A DNA stretch of 37,793 bases from an uncultured Pseudomonadota bacterium (lineage in GTDB: Bacteria > Myxococcota_A > Polyangia > Nannocystales > Nannocystaceae). The stretch covers positions 1 to 37,793 of the forward strand of contig CAJXVA010000027.1 in NCBI GenBank assembly GCA_913061055.1, given 5' to 3'. How positions within the stretch are numbered: the first letter of the stretch is position 1; each line of letters starts with the position of its first letter. Below the pieces are notes generated by a model. It was given only the letters and a program-made list of their open reading frames with translations. It did not search any database and was not told where the DNA came from. Below are positions 1-9,082 of this stretch, one piece after another. The translations under genes and the position numbers were made by a program.

Positions 1-1100
1 GGGGCGTGGATGTGATCGCCGGCGACGCGCAGTTCATCGGGCCCAACGCCGTGAAGGTCGGCGACGCGACGATTCGGTTCAAGCGCGCGCTCATCGGTAC
101 CGGGAGCCGGCCCCGCATGCCCGACATCGAAGGGCTCACCCAACACGACCCGCTGACGAACGAGACGGTCTTCGAACTCACCGAGCGACCCGACCGACTG
201 CTGGTGCTCGGCGGCGGCCCGATCGGATGCGAGCTGTCCCAGGCGCTCCAGCGACTGGGTTGCCAGGTCACGCTCGTACAGCGCGACGAACGGCTGCTCC
301 CGCGCGAGGATCCGGAAGCCAGCGAGCTGATCGCCAAGACGCTGCGGGCTGAGGGGGTCACCGTGCTGTTGGCTGCGGCCGTCGAGCACGTGCGCGATCA
401 CGTCGCCTCGGTTCGCACCACCGGCAAGACCACCGAGGTCGCCTTCGACCGCATCCTGGTCGCGACGGGCCGCATTGCGAACACCGAGTCTCTCGGGCTC
501 GAGGCGGCAGGTGTCGAGTTCGAGCGCGCCGGGATCACCGTCAACGACCGCCTGCGAACCTCGAACCGGCGGATCTATGCCGCTGGGGATGTCGTAGCGG
601 GCATGCCCAGCTTCACTCACTCCGCGTGGGCCGGGGCCGAGTACGCGGCGCTCAACGCCTTCTTCCCGGTGTTTCTCGGTGCCAAGCGGCGGGTCATCCC
701 GCGAGCGACGTTTACCGACCCCGAGGTCGCGCATGTCGGCCCGAGTGCGGAAGAACTTCGAGCCCAGGGGGTTGCGTTCGATACGGTGACGACTCCGGTG
801 GCACACAACGATCGCGCGACGGTCGAGGGAGAGTCCTTCGGGTTTGCTCGCGTGCACCTCGTTCGCGGGAAAGACAAGATCCTCGCGGCGACCGTCGTTG
901 GACGCGGCGCCTCGGAGCAGATCGTCACAGCTGCACACGCGATGACGCATGGGCAAGGCCTGGCGGCGTTCGCGAAGACGGTGCGGCCCTACCCCACGCG
1001 CTCGGAGATGCTGCGCGATGTCGCCTACGACCGATCGATCGAGCGGATTACGCCGACGATCAAGCGGATGGCAAAGTGGTGGGCCGGTCTTCGGCGCTGA
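1..1100 (+). CDS. Mercuric-reductase-like FAD/NAD(P)-dependent oxidoreductase, 5'-truncated
   Basis: Class I pyridine nucleotide-disulfide oxidoreductase of the 'mercuric reductase-like' group. The frame is open to the left edge (phase from base 3), so the N-terminal FAD-binding Rossmann fold and any redox-active CxxxxC pair lie outside the window. What remains shows the end of the FAD domain (GTGSRPRMPDI), the NAD(P)H fold (LGGGPIGCE, about bases 205-230), the second FAD contact (RRIYAAGDV, about 568-597) and the C-terminal dimerisation domain with PYPTRSE. The C-terminus (IKRMAKWWAGLRR) is a basic tail often seen in this subfamily. Electron transfer between NAD(P)H, FAD and a disulfide is the family chemistry; the substrate cannot be read here. 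It is probably cytoplasmic. A GTG at base 6 is in frame but lies mid-domain and is not the real start. Confidence 0.88.
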   Translation, partial: GVDVIAGDAQFIGPNAVKVGDATIRFKRALIGTGSRPRMPDIEGLTQHDPLTNETVFELTERPDRLLVLGGGPIGCELSQALQRLGCQVTLVQRDERLLPREDPEASELIAKTLRAEGVTVLLAAAVEHVRDHVASVRTTGKTTEVAFDRILVATGRIANTESLGLEAAGVEFERAGITVNDRLRTSNRRIYAAGDVVAGMPSFTHSAWAGAEYAALNAFFPVFLGAKRRVIPRATFTDPEVAHVGPSAEELRAQGVAFDTVTTPVAHNDRATVEGESFGFARVHLVRGKDKILAATVVGRGASEQIVTAAHAMTHGQGLAAFAKTVRPYPTRSEMLRDVAYDRSIERITPTIKRMAKWWAGLRR

Positions 1101-1128
1101 TCGTGGGCACATCCCTGTCGCGAGCCCC

Positions 1129-1150
1129 TCGGGCCTGAGCGACGGCCCGA
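1129..1150. other. GC-rich hairpin after the oxidoreductase gene
   Basis: A 7-bp perfect stem (TCGGGCC / GGCCCGA) with an 8-base loop lies 28 bases after the stop at 1100. No T-run follows it, so it is not a textbook intrinsic terminator, but its place fits a transcript end between the oxidoreductase gene and the H-NOX operon. The rest of 1101-1297 shows no convincing promoter motif. Confidence 0.3.
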
Positions 1151-1297
1151 AGCCGAACCGAGGTCACCGATCGAGGCACGGATCGGGCCCAGGACGCGAT
1201 GTTGCGTTTCGAGGACGAGGCTCTTACGAGTACTAGCGAGACGTCGACGCTCCCGACTGAGAGGACGTCGGCGGCTCATGAATCGGAGGAACTGACC

Positions 1298-1861
1298 GTG
1301 AAAGGAATCGTTTTCAACCTGTTGGAGGACTTCATCATCGACGGATGGGGAGATGAAGCGTTCGAAGACATTCTGTCCCTGTGCCCCTTGGAAACGAAGG
1401 AGCCCTTTGTCGGGCCTGGTACGTACCCCGACACAGATCTGTTCACGATCGCAACCCAGGCCGCCAACAAGCTCGGGGTCCCGCTGAGCGATGCACTGCG
1501 TGCCTTCGGGAAATACGCCCTGCCGAAGCTGCTCAAGAAGTATCCGACCTTCCTCGAAGGTCACACCGACGCAAGGAGCTTCTTGGAGAGCGTCGACGGG
1601 GTGATCCATGTGGAGGTCCGCAAACTCATGCCCAAGGCGATCACGCCACAGTTCACGTACGAGGACAGCGGGCCCGACGGGCTCATCATCCGCTACGCAT
1701 CGGCGCGGAAGCTGTGCCACCTGATGGAAGGCATGCTCGAGGCGGTCGGCGAGCATTTTGGACAAGACCTCGAGTACCAGCAGAACCGCTGTCTCCACTC
1801 GGGAGATGACCACTGCGAGTTCGTGTTGAAGTTTGGGTCCGTCAAAGCTCGGGTGGCATGA
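1298..1861 (+). CDS. H-NOX heme gas-sensor protein
   Basis: A 187-residue stand-alone heme NO/O2-binding (HNOB, H-NOX) domain, full length for the family. The GTG start at 1298 is chosen because it gives the family's characteristic N-terminus (MKGIVFNLLEDF) and has a strong ribosome site GGAGGA at 1285-1290; an in-frame ATG at 1199 would add 33 unrelated residues. His104 (in GVIHVEVRKL) lies where the proximal heme ligand is expected, and the YxSxR heme-propionate motif is Tyr133-Ser135-Arg137. The C-terminal CLHSGDDHCEF is also typical. The protein should bind heme b and sense NO; whether it also binds O2 cannot be told without placing the distal-pocket tyrosine. Its stop overlaps the kinase start as ATGA, so the two are probably co-translated and work as sensor and kinase. 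Confidence 0.95.
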   Translation: MKGIVFNLLEDFIIDGWGDEAFEDILSLCPLETKEPFVGPGTYPDTDLFTIATQAANKLGVPLSDALRAFGKYALPKLLKKYPTFLEGHTDARSFLESVDGVIHVEVRKLMPKAITPQFTYEDSGPDGLIIRYASARKLCHLMEGMLEAVGEHFGQDLEYQQNRCLHSGDDHCEFVLKFGSVKARVA

Positions 1862-3171
1862 CCACCGCACTTCTCGAGCGAAAGCTCGCGCGCGCACAGG
1901 CCAAGATAGAGATCCTCGAGTCGATGATCGAGGACAAGACACGCGAACTGTTCATCGCCAACCAGGGGCTGGCCGCCTCGCTCGACTACCAACGCCAGAT
2001 CTCCCGGATCCTGCCCGAGTCGTTGCTGATCATTCGAAGCGACGGCACGATCAAGGACACCAACATCTCCGCAACGAAGCTCCTTCGCTACTCCGCGGAG
2101 CAATGCGGAGGAATGCCACTGGACAAGGTGTGGCCCACATCGGACCAGACCCTGCCACGCGTCCAGGACGAAGGCGTCATCGCCGGGATGGAACACACGT
2201 GGATGACCGCGGACGGCACCGCGGTCCCCGTACTGCTCTCGATTAGCGCGCTGCAGGCGGGCGAAACCGAGCTCGAGTATGTCTGCGTCGCTTCCGATCT
2301 GCGGGAGCGCAAGCAGCTGGAGAGCGAGACGCGACACGCCCAGAAGCTACAGTCCGTCGGCCAGCTTGCGGCCGGTGTTGCCCACGAGATCAACACGCCG
2401 ATGCAGTTCATCGGTGACAACGTCCACTTCCTGCGCGAGTCGTTCACGAACCTGGTGGATCTGATCGACGTCTTCGAAGAGGTGCTCGAAGCGGTACCCG
2501 AGGAGACTGTCGCGAAGTCTCTGGTCACCCGACTCGAGGACGCGCAAGAGGACGCTGACGTCGACTATCTTCGAGACCGGGGGCCCCAGGCCTTCCTGCG
2601 AACCCTGGACGGCGTTGAGCGCGTGAGCAAGATCGTCGCCGCGATGAAGTCGTTCTCGCATCCCGGCCACGACAAAGCTCCGCTCGACCTCAATCAGGCG
2701 ATCGAGACAACCCTGACCGTCGCCGCAAACGAGTACAAATACATCGCCGACGTCGAGCTCCAGCTGGGCGACGTTCCAGCCGTGATGTGCCACTCCGGGG
2801 ACATCAATCAAGTGCTTCTGAACCTGATCGTGAACGCGGCTCATGCGATCGAGGGCCAGGACACCAACGACGAGAAAGGCACGATCGTCATCCGGTCCGA
2901 GCTTCAGGGCAACGACGCGGTGATCTCGGTGAGCGATTCGGGGTGCGGAATCCCAGAGGCCGTCCGGCCCAGGATCTTCGAGCCATTCTTCACCACCAAG
3001 GAAGTGGGTCGCGGCACCGGGCAAGGACTCGCGTTGTGCCACACCATCATCACCGACAAACACGGCGGCAGCCTCACTTTCGAGACCGAGGTGGGTCGAG
3101 GCACGACGTTCTTCGTGCGGATCCCGACCGCGGAGTCCGCGTCCAGTCCGGATGCTGGAGCGGCGGCATGA
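1858..3171 (+). CDS. H-NOX-associated PAS histidine kinase
   Basis: A 437-residue cytoplasmic sensor kinase without transmembrane segments. An N-terminal coiled coil (about residues 5-45) precedes a PAS domain (about 45-150). The dimerisation/phosphoacceptor helix carries His176 in GVAHEINTP, and the HATPase domain shows an N-box (NQVLLNLIVNAAHAI), G1 (DSGCGIP), F-box (FEPFFTTK) and G2 (GTGQGL). The His-Glu-Ile-Asn-Thr-Pro phosphoacceptor box is common in kinases that sit beside H-NOX genes. It overlaps H-NOX upstream (ATGA at 1858-1861) and the receiver-HDOD gene downstream (ATGA at 3168-3171). Inference: the ligand state of the H-NOX protein controls autophosphorylation, and phosphate passes to one or both downstream receivers, as in the HnoX-HnoK systems of Vibrio and Shewanella. 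Confidence 0.93.
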   Translation: MTTALLERKLARAQAKIEILESMIEDKTRELFIANQGLAASLDYQRQISRILPESLLIIRSDGTIKDTNISATKLLRYSAEQCGGMPLDKVWPTSDQTLPRVQDEGVIAGMEHTWMTADGTAVPVLLSISALQAGETELEYVCVASDLRERKQLESETRHAQKLQSVGQLAAGVAHEINTPMQFIGDNVHFLRESFTNLVDLIDVFEEVLEAVPEETVAKSLVTRLEDAQEDADVDYLRDRGPQAFLRTLDGVERVSKIVAAMKSFSHPGHDKAPLDLNQAIETTLTVAANEYKYIADVELQLGDVPAVMCHSGDINQVLLNLIVNAAHAIEGQDTNDEKGTIVIRSELQGNDAVISVSDSGCGIPEAVRPRIFEPFFTTKEVGRGTGQGLALCHTIITDKHGGSLTFETEVGRGTTFFVRIPTAESASSPDAGAAA

Positions 3172-4373
3172 TTCGCGCGCTATTCGTCGACGACGAACCG
3201 GCCGTCCTCGAGGGCCTCGAGAACCGTCTTCGCCGTCTTCGACGACGCTGGACGATGTCCTTCGCGGTAGGCGGCGAGCGAGCCCTCGAAGCCCTGGATC
3301 AGGGTCCGATAGACGTCGTGGTCAGCGACATGCGGATGCCGGGAATGGATGGCGCAGAGTTTCTGACCAGGGTTCGCGACAAGTACCCGCACGTGGTTCG
3401 GATCATCTTGTCGGGCCAGACGAGCCACGAACAGGTTCTGCGTGCGCTGCCGGTCGCCCACCGGTTCCTGAGCAAACCTTGCGACTCCGTACTCCTGGAG
3501 GCCGCGGTCGAGCGTGCAAGCACGCTCCACTCCCTGTTGCACGATGAACGCATCCGCGCGGTTGTAGGCGGGGTGACGAAGCTTCCCTCGGCGCCCGACC
3601 TCTACGTCCGACTCACCGAGATGACCGGAAGGGTAGACGCATCGGCGAGCGAAATCGCCGAGGTCGTCGCCCAGGACGTGACGATGACCGGGCGCATCCT
3701 GCAGCTGGTGAACTCTTCGTACTTTGGCCTCTCGCGCGAGATGGTCACGGCAAGAGAGGCGGTCGCGTACCTTGGTGCCAACACGGTACGTGCGCTGGTA
3801 CTCACCGTCGGGCTGTTTGCCGCATTCGAGAAGAGGGGGGCCCTCGAGGGCTTTTCCCTGGAGCGACTCCAGCAACATGCGCTCCGGACCGCCGGCATCG
3901 CGTCCTCGCTGGTCAGTGACCCCGATGAGACCAAGGTCGCGTTTACGGCGGCGGTACTCCACGATGTTGGTGCACTCGTGATGGCGACGTTGAGCCCCGA
4001 GCGGTGCGTGCAGGCGACCAACCTCGCAACGTCGACGGACCGGGCTCTCGAGGAGTGTGAGCGCGAGCTCCACGGCTTCGGCCACGCGGAGGTCGGGGCT
4101 GCGCTGCTCTCCCTTTGGGGCCTACCCTACTCCGTGGTGGAAGCGGTCGCATTCCACCACCGACCGAACGCCTTCCGTGGCGACGAGTTCGGGGCTGTTG
4201 GTGCGGTTCATGTGGCCGACCGTCTCGTGCATGAGTTCGACGCCGAGCGAGGAGAACGACCCCCCGCACGCGCAGAACTCGACGTCGACTACCTCGAGCG
4301 CATGAACGTGGAGCACCGAGTGACCGCGTGGCGCAACGCCGCTCGGACCCTCGACGACCGGGCGAAACGATGA
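3168..4373 (+). CDS. Response regulator with HDOD output domain
   Basis: 401 residues. The receiver domain (1-120) keeps the acidic pair Asp8/Asp9, the phosphoacceptor Asp54 (VVSDMRMPGMDG) and Lys103 (FLSKPCD). The rest is an HDOD domain (about 130-340), with the typical QDVTMTGRILQLVNSSYFG segment and HDVG, but HDOD proteins are generally regarded as non-catalytic scaffolds. The ATG at 3168 overlaps the kinase stop and is the only start that gives a complete receiver; the frame also runs upstream inside the kinase gene, which is ignored. Inference: a phosphorylation-controlled signalling hub that may act with the next gene rather than on DNA, since no DNA-binding domain is visible. Confidence 0.9.
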   Translation: MIRALFVDDEPAVLEGLENRLRRLRRRWTMSFAVGGERALEALDQGPIDVVVSDMRMPGMDGAEFLTRVRDKYPHVVRIILSGQTSHEQVLRALPVAHRFLSKPCDSVLLEAAVERASTLHSLLHDERIRAVVGGVTKLPSAPDLYVRLTEMTGRVDASASEIAEVVAQDVTMTGRILQLVNSSYFGLSREMVTAREAVAYLGANTVRALVLTVGLFAAFEKRGALEGFSLERLQQHALRTAGIASSLVSDPDETKVAFTAAVLHDVGALVMATLSPERCVQATNLATSTDRALEECERELHGFGHAEVGAALLSLWGLPYSVVEAVAFHHRPNAFRGDEFGAVGAVHVADRLVHEFDAERGERPPARAELDVDYLERMNVEHRVTAWRNAARTLDDRAKR

Positions 4374-5527
4374 AGACCAAAAGCAAACGCGGCCCCAAGC
4401 CACTCGTGTTGTGCGTGGATGACGAACCCGGGATTCTCGAGGGGGTCGAACTCCACCTCCGTCGTCGTTTCCGCGTGCGCACGGCTTTGGGAGGCGACGC
4501 TGGCCTGCAAGTGCTCGACGAGGAGCCGCAATGCTGCGTGGTCATGTCGGACATGCGGATGCCGAAGATGAATGGCGCCGAGTTTCTGACGAAGGCACGC
4601 ACCGTGGCCCCCAACGCGACCCGCATGCTTCTCACCGGCCAGACCGACATCGACTCTGCGATCGCGGCGGTGAACGAGGGGCAGATCTTTCGTTTTCTGA
4701 CCAAGCCGTGTCCGCCCGATCGACTGCTGGCGACGTTCGAGGCGGCGATGGAGCAGCACCGCTTGGTCACCGCGGAGAAGGAGCTGCTGGAGAAGACCGT
4801 GCACGGCAGCGTGAAGGCCCTGACCGGGGTCCTCGGGCTCACGCACCCACTGAGCTTTGGGCGAAGCGTGCGCTTGCAGCAGTACGTCGGAGAGATGTGC
4901 GAGGAGCTTTCGGTCGAGCCACGCTGGCCCGTGGAGATCGCAGCGATGGTGCTGCAACTGGGCAGCGTGACGCTGTCCGAATCGTTGGCCGAGAAGGTGT
5001 ACTACGGGCGGGAGCTCTCCAAACCCGAGCAAGAACTCGTGGACCAAGGTCCTTCCTCCGTCCGGACGCTGCTTGGCAACATCCCCAGGCTCGAGCCGGT
5101 CATGGAGATCCTCGAGGCGATCGAGGCGCGGCCTCGCGACGTCGCACCTCGTCTGAAACGGTCCGTAAACATGCTCAGGATCGCGCTCGACTTCGACGTG
5201 CTCACCGCCCGGGGTCTCGCGGCCGACGACGCGGTCGCAACCCTGCGTAACCGCGGAAAGACCTACCCGCGCAAGCTTCTCGATGCGCTCGCTCTGCACC
5301 GCGCCAGCGAGGAAAGCCGCGACGTTCGAGAGGTACCCATCGCAGCCGTGCGCGAAGGGATGGTGTTTGCAGAGGATGTGCACACCGCAGGGGGTGTGCT
5401 GCTGGTGGCTCGAGGGTTCGAGATCACCGCAGGCTTCGTCACCAAGGCGCGAGGTTTTCGTCCCGGCTACGTCGCGGAACCGGTCCGTGTGCTCGCTCCA
5501 GAGTGTGCTGAGGCCGTGGCGTCCTGA
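4370..5527 (+). CDS. Response regulator with degenerate HD-GYP domain (HnoD-like)
   Basis: 385 residues starting at the ATG that overlaps the previous stop (ATGA, 4370-4373). The receiver (10-125) has Asp17/Asp18, phosphoacceptor Asp61 ([13 protein letters not shown]) and Lys112 (FLTKPC). The following domain (about 140-300) has the helical layout of an HD-GYP phosphodiesterase but has lost its signature: the HDIGK position reads LQLGSV and no GYP motif is visible, so c-di-GMP hydrolysis is unlikely. A small C-terminal region (about 320-380, [16 protein letters not shown]) resembles the extra domain found before or after HD-GYP modules. Degenerate HD-GYP receivers occur in H-NOX operons (HnoD in Shewanella, an allosteric regulator of the active enzyme). 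No active partner phosphodiesterase lies in this operon. Confidence 0.87.
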   Translation: MKTKSKRGPKPLVLCVDDEPGILEGVELHLRRRFRVRTALGGDAGLQVLDEEPQCCVVMSDMRMPKMNGAEFLTKARTVAPNATRMLLTGQTDIDSAIAAVNEGQIFRFLTKPCPPDRLLATFEAAMEQHRLVTAEKELLEKTVHGSVKALTGVLGLTHPLSFGRSVRLQQYVGEMCEELSVEPRWPVEIAAMVLQLGSVTLSESLAEKVYYGRELSKPEQELVDQGPSSVRTLLGNIPRLEPVMEILEAIEARPRDVAPRLKRSVNMLRIALDFDVLTARGLAADDAVATLRNRGKTYPRKLLDALALHRASEESRDVREVPIAAVREGMVFAEDVHTAGGVLLVARGFEITAGFVTKARGFRPGYVAEPVRVLAPECAEAVAS

Positions 5528-5631
5528 ACGCGCGATACCGGCCGTCTCGCATTCCGACGCAACCGATCGCCGGCTGCGGAAACTCAGTCTCGTGAGCGCT
5601 CCGCGAGGCGGGCGCCTGAGGACGCGAGTTC

Positions 5632-5736
5632 ATGCCCAAGGCCACCAATCTCGAGACTTTCCTGCCCCTTCTTCTCTTCGTGGGCGCCTGCCAAGCCGCG
5701 GAGGACGACCCGGTGCTCGACTGCTTCTCCCGCTAG
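5632..5736 (+). CDS. Possible 34-residue lipoprotein-like peptide
   Basis: A short ATG reading frame whose product looks like a lipoprotein signal peptide: hydrophobic [10 protein letters not shown], then Cys and a short acidic tail (AEDDPVLDC). It ends at TAG 5736. No strong ribosome site precedes it. It could be a mini-lipoprotein, the broken remnant of a longer one, or chance. It is the only coding suggestion in the 258-base gap (5528-5785) between the H-NOX operon and the convergent ABC operon. Confidence 0.25.
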   Translation: MPKATNLETFLPLLLFVGACQAAEDDPVLDCFSR

Positions 5737-5785
5737 CCAGTCGCCAGCGTCCGACGGGCGTGTTGGGCCAGGGCGCCTGGGGAGT

Positions 5786-6487
5786 TCAACTCCCCGCGTT
5801 CGCGCCCGGGCGCACGTCCACGATCAATCCATCCACCAGCTTGAAGATCCGATCGCATCGCTCGGCCAGCGCGGGATCGTGCGTGACGAACAGACACGCG
5901 ATCCCACTCTCCTGGCTCTTGGCGCGGATCATCTTGAACACATCGTCGGCCGTCTCGGTGTCGAGGTTTCCGGTGGGCTCGTCGGCGAGCAACAACGGCG
6001 GGCGCTTGATGAGGGCTCGGGCGATCGCAACCCGCTGCTGCTGACCACCCGAGAGCTTCGTAATCTGCTCGCCGGCTCGGTCGGCCAATCCCACCTCTCC
6101 CAGCGCCTCCACCGCCCGAGCCTCCTGCTCGGAGGTCATGCGCCCCACTTGGATGCCGAGCGGAAGCATGACGTTCTGGGCCGCCGTGAGTGCAGAGATC
6201 AGGTGATGGAACTGAAATACGAACCCGAGCGCTTCACCTCGCAGCGCGGTCCGTTGGGCTTCGGTGAGTTCGGTCGTCTCTTTGCCAGCCACCCGGACGG
6301 AGCCGGACGTGGGCCGGTCCAGCAGGCCCAAGATGTTGAGCAGCGTGCTCTTGCCCGAGCCCGAGGGGCCAACCAACGCGGCGAACTCCCCTGCGTGCAC
6401 GCGCATGTCGACACCATGCAGAACCCGGGTAACGACCTCGTCCCCGAACTCTTTGATCACACCTTCGAGTTCGAGAACGTCAGTCAT
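5786..6487 (-). CDS. ABC transporter ATPase, LolD/MacB type
   Basis: A 233-residue nucleotide-binding subunit. Walker A is GPSGSGKST (residues 40-48), Q-loop region FQFHHLI (91-97), signature LSGGQQQR (145-152), Walker B LLLADE (165-170) followed by the D-loop NLD, and switch His203 (VTHDPA). The sequence style ([35 protein letters not shown]) belongs to the LolD/MacB/FtsE-like group that powers type VII mechanotransmission exporters. It is the last gene of a three-gene operon and overlaps the permease by 8 bases. It would work as a homodimer under the permease in the inner membrane. Confidence 0.93.
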   Translation of the reverse strand: MTDVLELEGVIKEFGDEVVTRVLHGVDMRVHAGEFAALVGPSGSGKSTLLNILGLLDRPTSGSVRVAGKETTELTEAQRTALRGEALGFVFQFHHLISALTAAQNVMLPLGIQVGRMTSEQEARAVEALGEVGLADRAGEQITKLSGGQQQRVAIARALIKRPPLLLADEPTGNLDTETADDVFKMIRAKSQESGIACLFVTHDPALAERCDRIFKLVDGLIVDVRPGANAGS

Positions 6488-7703
6488 GGCGAATCGCGTC
6501 CGCGGGATCGAGTTGGGCAGCCCGCAGCGCAGGGAGGAGCGCAGCGATGAGTCCCGTGCTGATCGCGACCACGCTCGCGGTCACCATCAGCTGGGTGTCG
6601 AGTAGGATCGGAAACAGTGGTTCTCCGGCGTCATCGACCGCAACGCTTCGGAAGAGGTTGGCAACGCCGGCCCCCAGCGCCACGCCCACGACCGAGCCCA
6701 GCACGCCGAGCATGCCGCCCTGAAACAAGAAGATGCGGGCGATATCCCCACGGGATGAACCCATGGCCCGCAGGATCCCGATCTGCCGCCGTTTCTGAAC
6801 CACCGAAACGACCAGCACGCTGGCGATGCCGATAGTGACCGACAAGATCACGAACACCTGGATCATCGTGCTGGAGCTGCTCTGCGAACGGAGCGCAGCG
6901 AGCAGCTGCCCGTTGGTTTGCATCCAGCTCTCGGTCTCCAGACCCGTGCGCCCCGAAAGCGCCTTCGCGACCTCGTCGGCCTCGAACGGATCCGGCAGAC
7001 GGACTTCGATTCGGGTGATCGCTCCGACCTGCCCCAGCAGCGTTTGGCCGGCGCGCATCGGGGTCAAGACCCATCGCTCGTTGACCTCGCGGTTGCCCAT
7101 GTCGAACAACCCGACCACCGTGAACAGTTCAGTACGACCTCCGGCCGCCTGAACCCGGAGCTTGGATCCCAGGCTGAGCCCCAACGAGTCCGCCAGCTCC
7201 ACACCGATTGCAGCCTCGGCACCGCCTCGAACCATCCGCCCCTCCACCAGCCGGCTGCGCACATCGATGACCTTGTCGTAGCGCAGCGGGTCGATGCCGA
7301 TCAGGTTGATCGCCTTGGACACGGTCCCGCGGACCGCGAACCCGGGCCCTGCAACCACCGGGGAGCAGGCCTCCACCCCCGAAGCGCGCTCGATGTCTTC
7401 GAGCGTCTGCTGCCAACCCGTGAGACCCCGTTGACGCTGGGCTGCCTGCTCGAGGCGGGTGAGCACGATGGCCCCGTCCTCCTGGTCGGCCCAGAGCGCA
7501 CGTGGCTGCTCCTCGGGTCGGCTCACGGTGACGTGGGGTTGCGTGCCCAACGTCTTCGCCAGCAGATCGACTTGAAGGCCGCCGATGAGCGCCGATAGAA
7601 ACACGATCACGGCGACGCCCATCCCCACCGCGGCGCTGATCAACGCCGACTGGGTCCGCCCCTCCCGCAGGAAGCTCAAGGCCAGGAACAGGGTGGTTGG
7701 CAT
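6480..7703 (-). CDS. FtsX-type ABC permease (MacB/LolC-like)
   Basis: 407 residues with the four-helix FtsX/MacB topology: one N-terminal membrane helix (about 18-42), a large periplasmic domain (about 45-275), then three C-terminal helices (about 280-400) ending in [10 protein letters not shown], the usual family terminus. No ATPase domain is fused, unlike MacB, so the adjacent ATPase supplies it. The ATG is joined to the adaptor stop by TGATG (1-base overlap). With an HlyD-type adaptor beside it, a tripartite exporter is more likely than a LolCDE lipoprotein extractor. No outer-membrane factor (TolC type) is present nearby, and the substrate is unknown. Confidence 0.9.
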   Translation of the reverse strand: MPTTLFLALSFLREGRTQSALISAAVGMGVAVIVFLSALIGGLQVDLLAKTLGTQPHVTVSRPEEQPRALWADQEDGAIVLTRLEQAAQRQRGLTGWQQTLEDIERASGVEACSPVVAGPGFAVRGTVSKAINLIGIDPLRYDKVIDVRSRLVEGRMVRGGAEAAIGVELADSLGLSLGSKLRVQAAGGRTELFTVVGLFDMGNREVNERWVLTPMRAGQTLLGQVGAITRIEVRLPDPFEADEVAKALSGRTGLETESWMQTNGQLLAALRSQSSSSTMIQVFVILSVTIGIASVLVVSVVQKRRQIGILRAMGSSRGDIARIFLFQGGMLGVLGSVVGVALGAGVANLFRSVAVDDAGEPLFPILLDTQLMVTASVVAISTGLIAALLPALRAAQLDPADAIRHD

Positions 7704-8911
7704 CAGCCCTCCACCACCCGAACCCGGTCACCGGCTTCGAGCGCACCGCTGGGCTTGACCACGACCCGGTCCTGCGCCGTGACGCCATCGGTGATCTCGA
7801 CCTGCTGGCCTCCGCGGCGCCCAACCGTCACGTCGCGACGCTCGAGTTTCTCTGCCGCGACGACGTAGATCCACGGAGCACCCGAGGCCAGGTCCATGAC
7901 CGCGGACGCTGGCAGCGTGAACGCATCGGCGCTCTCGCCGACGACGATGTCCACCGAGATCGTCATGTCCGTCCGCAAGGCCTCGGGCGGGTTGGGAACC
8001 GCGAGCCGGACCTCAATCGTCCCTCGCGTGGCGTCCACCGCGGGCGCGATGTAGTCGAGCGTGGCGTCGAACCTCTGGTCGGGAAACGCTTCCGCCGACG
8101 CCATCGCGACTTGGCCAATGGAGAGCAGCGCCAAGTTCTTCTCGTCGGGCTCGATGACGAGCTCCTTGGGCCCGTCGAGCACCAACGTCATCAACGACGT
8201 GCCAGGCTGGATGACATCGCCGACCTCGACGGACCGACTCGTCACCACTCCGGCGGCGGGAGCACGAAGGCTCAGTCGCTCCATCCGAGCCTTCGCGATG
8301 AGCAAGCCCGCCTCGGCAAACGTCTCCGCTGCGAGGGCGGCTTGCCACTGGGCTCCGCGCGACGATGTGGCTGCGGCCGCGAGGTCGGCCGATCGCTTCC
8401 GCGAGCGCGCCACGGTCAACGCCGTGCGGGCCCGGTCGACGTCGGCCGCCGTCAGAACGCCCTTGGCGAACAGGCCTTCTTCACGCTCCGCGGTTCGCTG
8501 AGCCTTGGCCAGCTCGGCCCGGGTCTCGGCCTGTCTCGCGGCGGCCGTCTTCGAAGTCACCGTCTGCACCTCGCGGGTGCGCGCCTTGGCCTGCGCGAGT
8601 GCGGCTTCGGCTTGCGCGACCAGAGCCGAAGCTTCCGCATCGTCCATGTGCAACAGCAACTGACCGGCCGCAACGACGTCGCCCGCTTGGACCGGCGCCT
8701 GGGTCACAGACGTACCTTCGCGCGCTGCAAACCGCACCTCGGACTGTGGCGCGACCCGACCGATGATGGCGAGCGTCTCGACCACCCGGCCGCGCTCGAC
8801 GGACACCACGGTCACCTCGGGGATCCGGGACCTCGACCACAGGAGTCCTGCCCCGACGAGCACGGCCGTCGTGACGAGTGCTCCCACAATCCGCCGTCGT
8901 TTGACCGACAT
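7703..8911 (-). CDS. HlyD/MacA-type periplasmic adaptor
   Basis: 402 residues and first gene of the exporter operon. An N-terminal signal anchor (about residues 8-26) is followed by a split biotinyl/lipoyl-like domain (QAGDVVAAGQLLLHMDD ... LRAPAAGVVTSRSVEVGDVIQPG), between which lies a long Ala/Lys/Glu-rich coiled-coil hairpin (about 95-195). Beta-barrel and membrane-proximal domains follow (about 225-400). This is the MacA/RND-adaptor layout; the protein should bridge the permease to an outer-membrane channel. It is transcribed divergently from the lipoprotein gene at 9083, with 171 bases between them that must hold both promoters, though I see no clear boxes. Confidence 0.92.
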   Translation of the reverse strand: MSVKRRRIVGALVTTAVLVGAGLLWSRSRIPEVTVVSVERGRVVETLAIIGRVAPQSEVRFAAREGTSVTQAPVQAGDVVAAGQLLLHMDDAEASALVAQAEAALAQAKARTREVQTVTSKTAAARQAETRAELAKAQRTAEREEGLFAKGVLTAADVDRARTALTVARSRKRSADLAAAATSSRGAQWQAALAAETFAEAGLLIAKARMERLSLRAPAAGVVTSRSVEVGDVIQPGTSLMTLVLDGPKELVIEPDEKNLALLSIGQVAMASAEAFPDQRFDATLDYIAPAVDATRGTIEVRLAVPNPPEALRTDMTISVDIVVGESADAFTLPASAVMDLASGAPWIYVVAAEKLERRDVTVGRRGGQQVEITDGVTAQDRVVVKPSGALEAGDRVRVVEG

Positions 8912-9082
8912 CCGCGAACACTATCAGCCACCGGGCTTGGAGCGCCGGGTTCTGCGCGACGAGAAACAGCAGACTTTGCCGGACCAATCTGGGCAGCTCT
9001 TGGGTCCCCGGTGTCGGTCCCCTGAGTCGTTGTGGCCCCACGCGTCGTCGCACCCACCGGGTCGAGACTCTATAGTCGAGCA

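Noticed and set aside
1199..1297. Earlier ATG start for the H-NOX gene
   Set aside because: It would add 33 Ser/Thr/Glu-rich residues ahead of the conserved MKGIVFNLLE start, which has its own strong ribosome site.
7697..9025. A 442-residue plus-strand open frame opposite the HlyD-type adaptor gene
   Set aside because: Antisense shadow of a clear adaptor gene, with no domain or start signal.
9066..9077. TATAGT as a -10 box and GACT/AGTC stem before the lipoprotein at 9083
   Set aside because: It ends seven bases from the start codon and has no -35 partner; evidence is too weak to list as a promoter.
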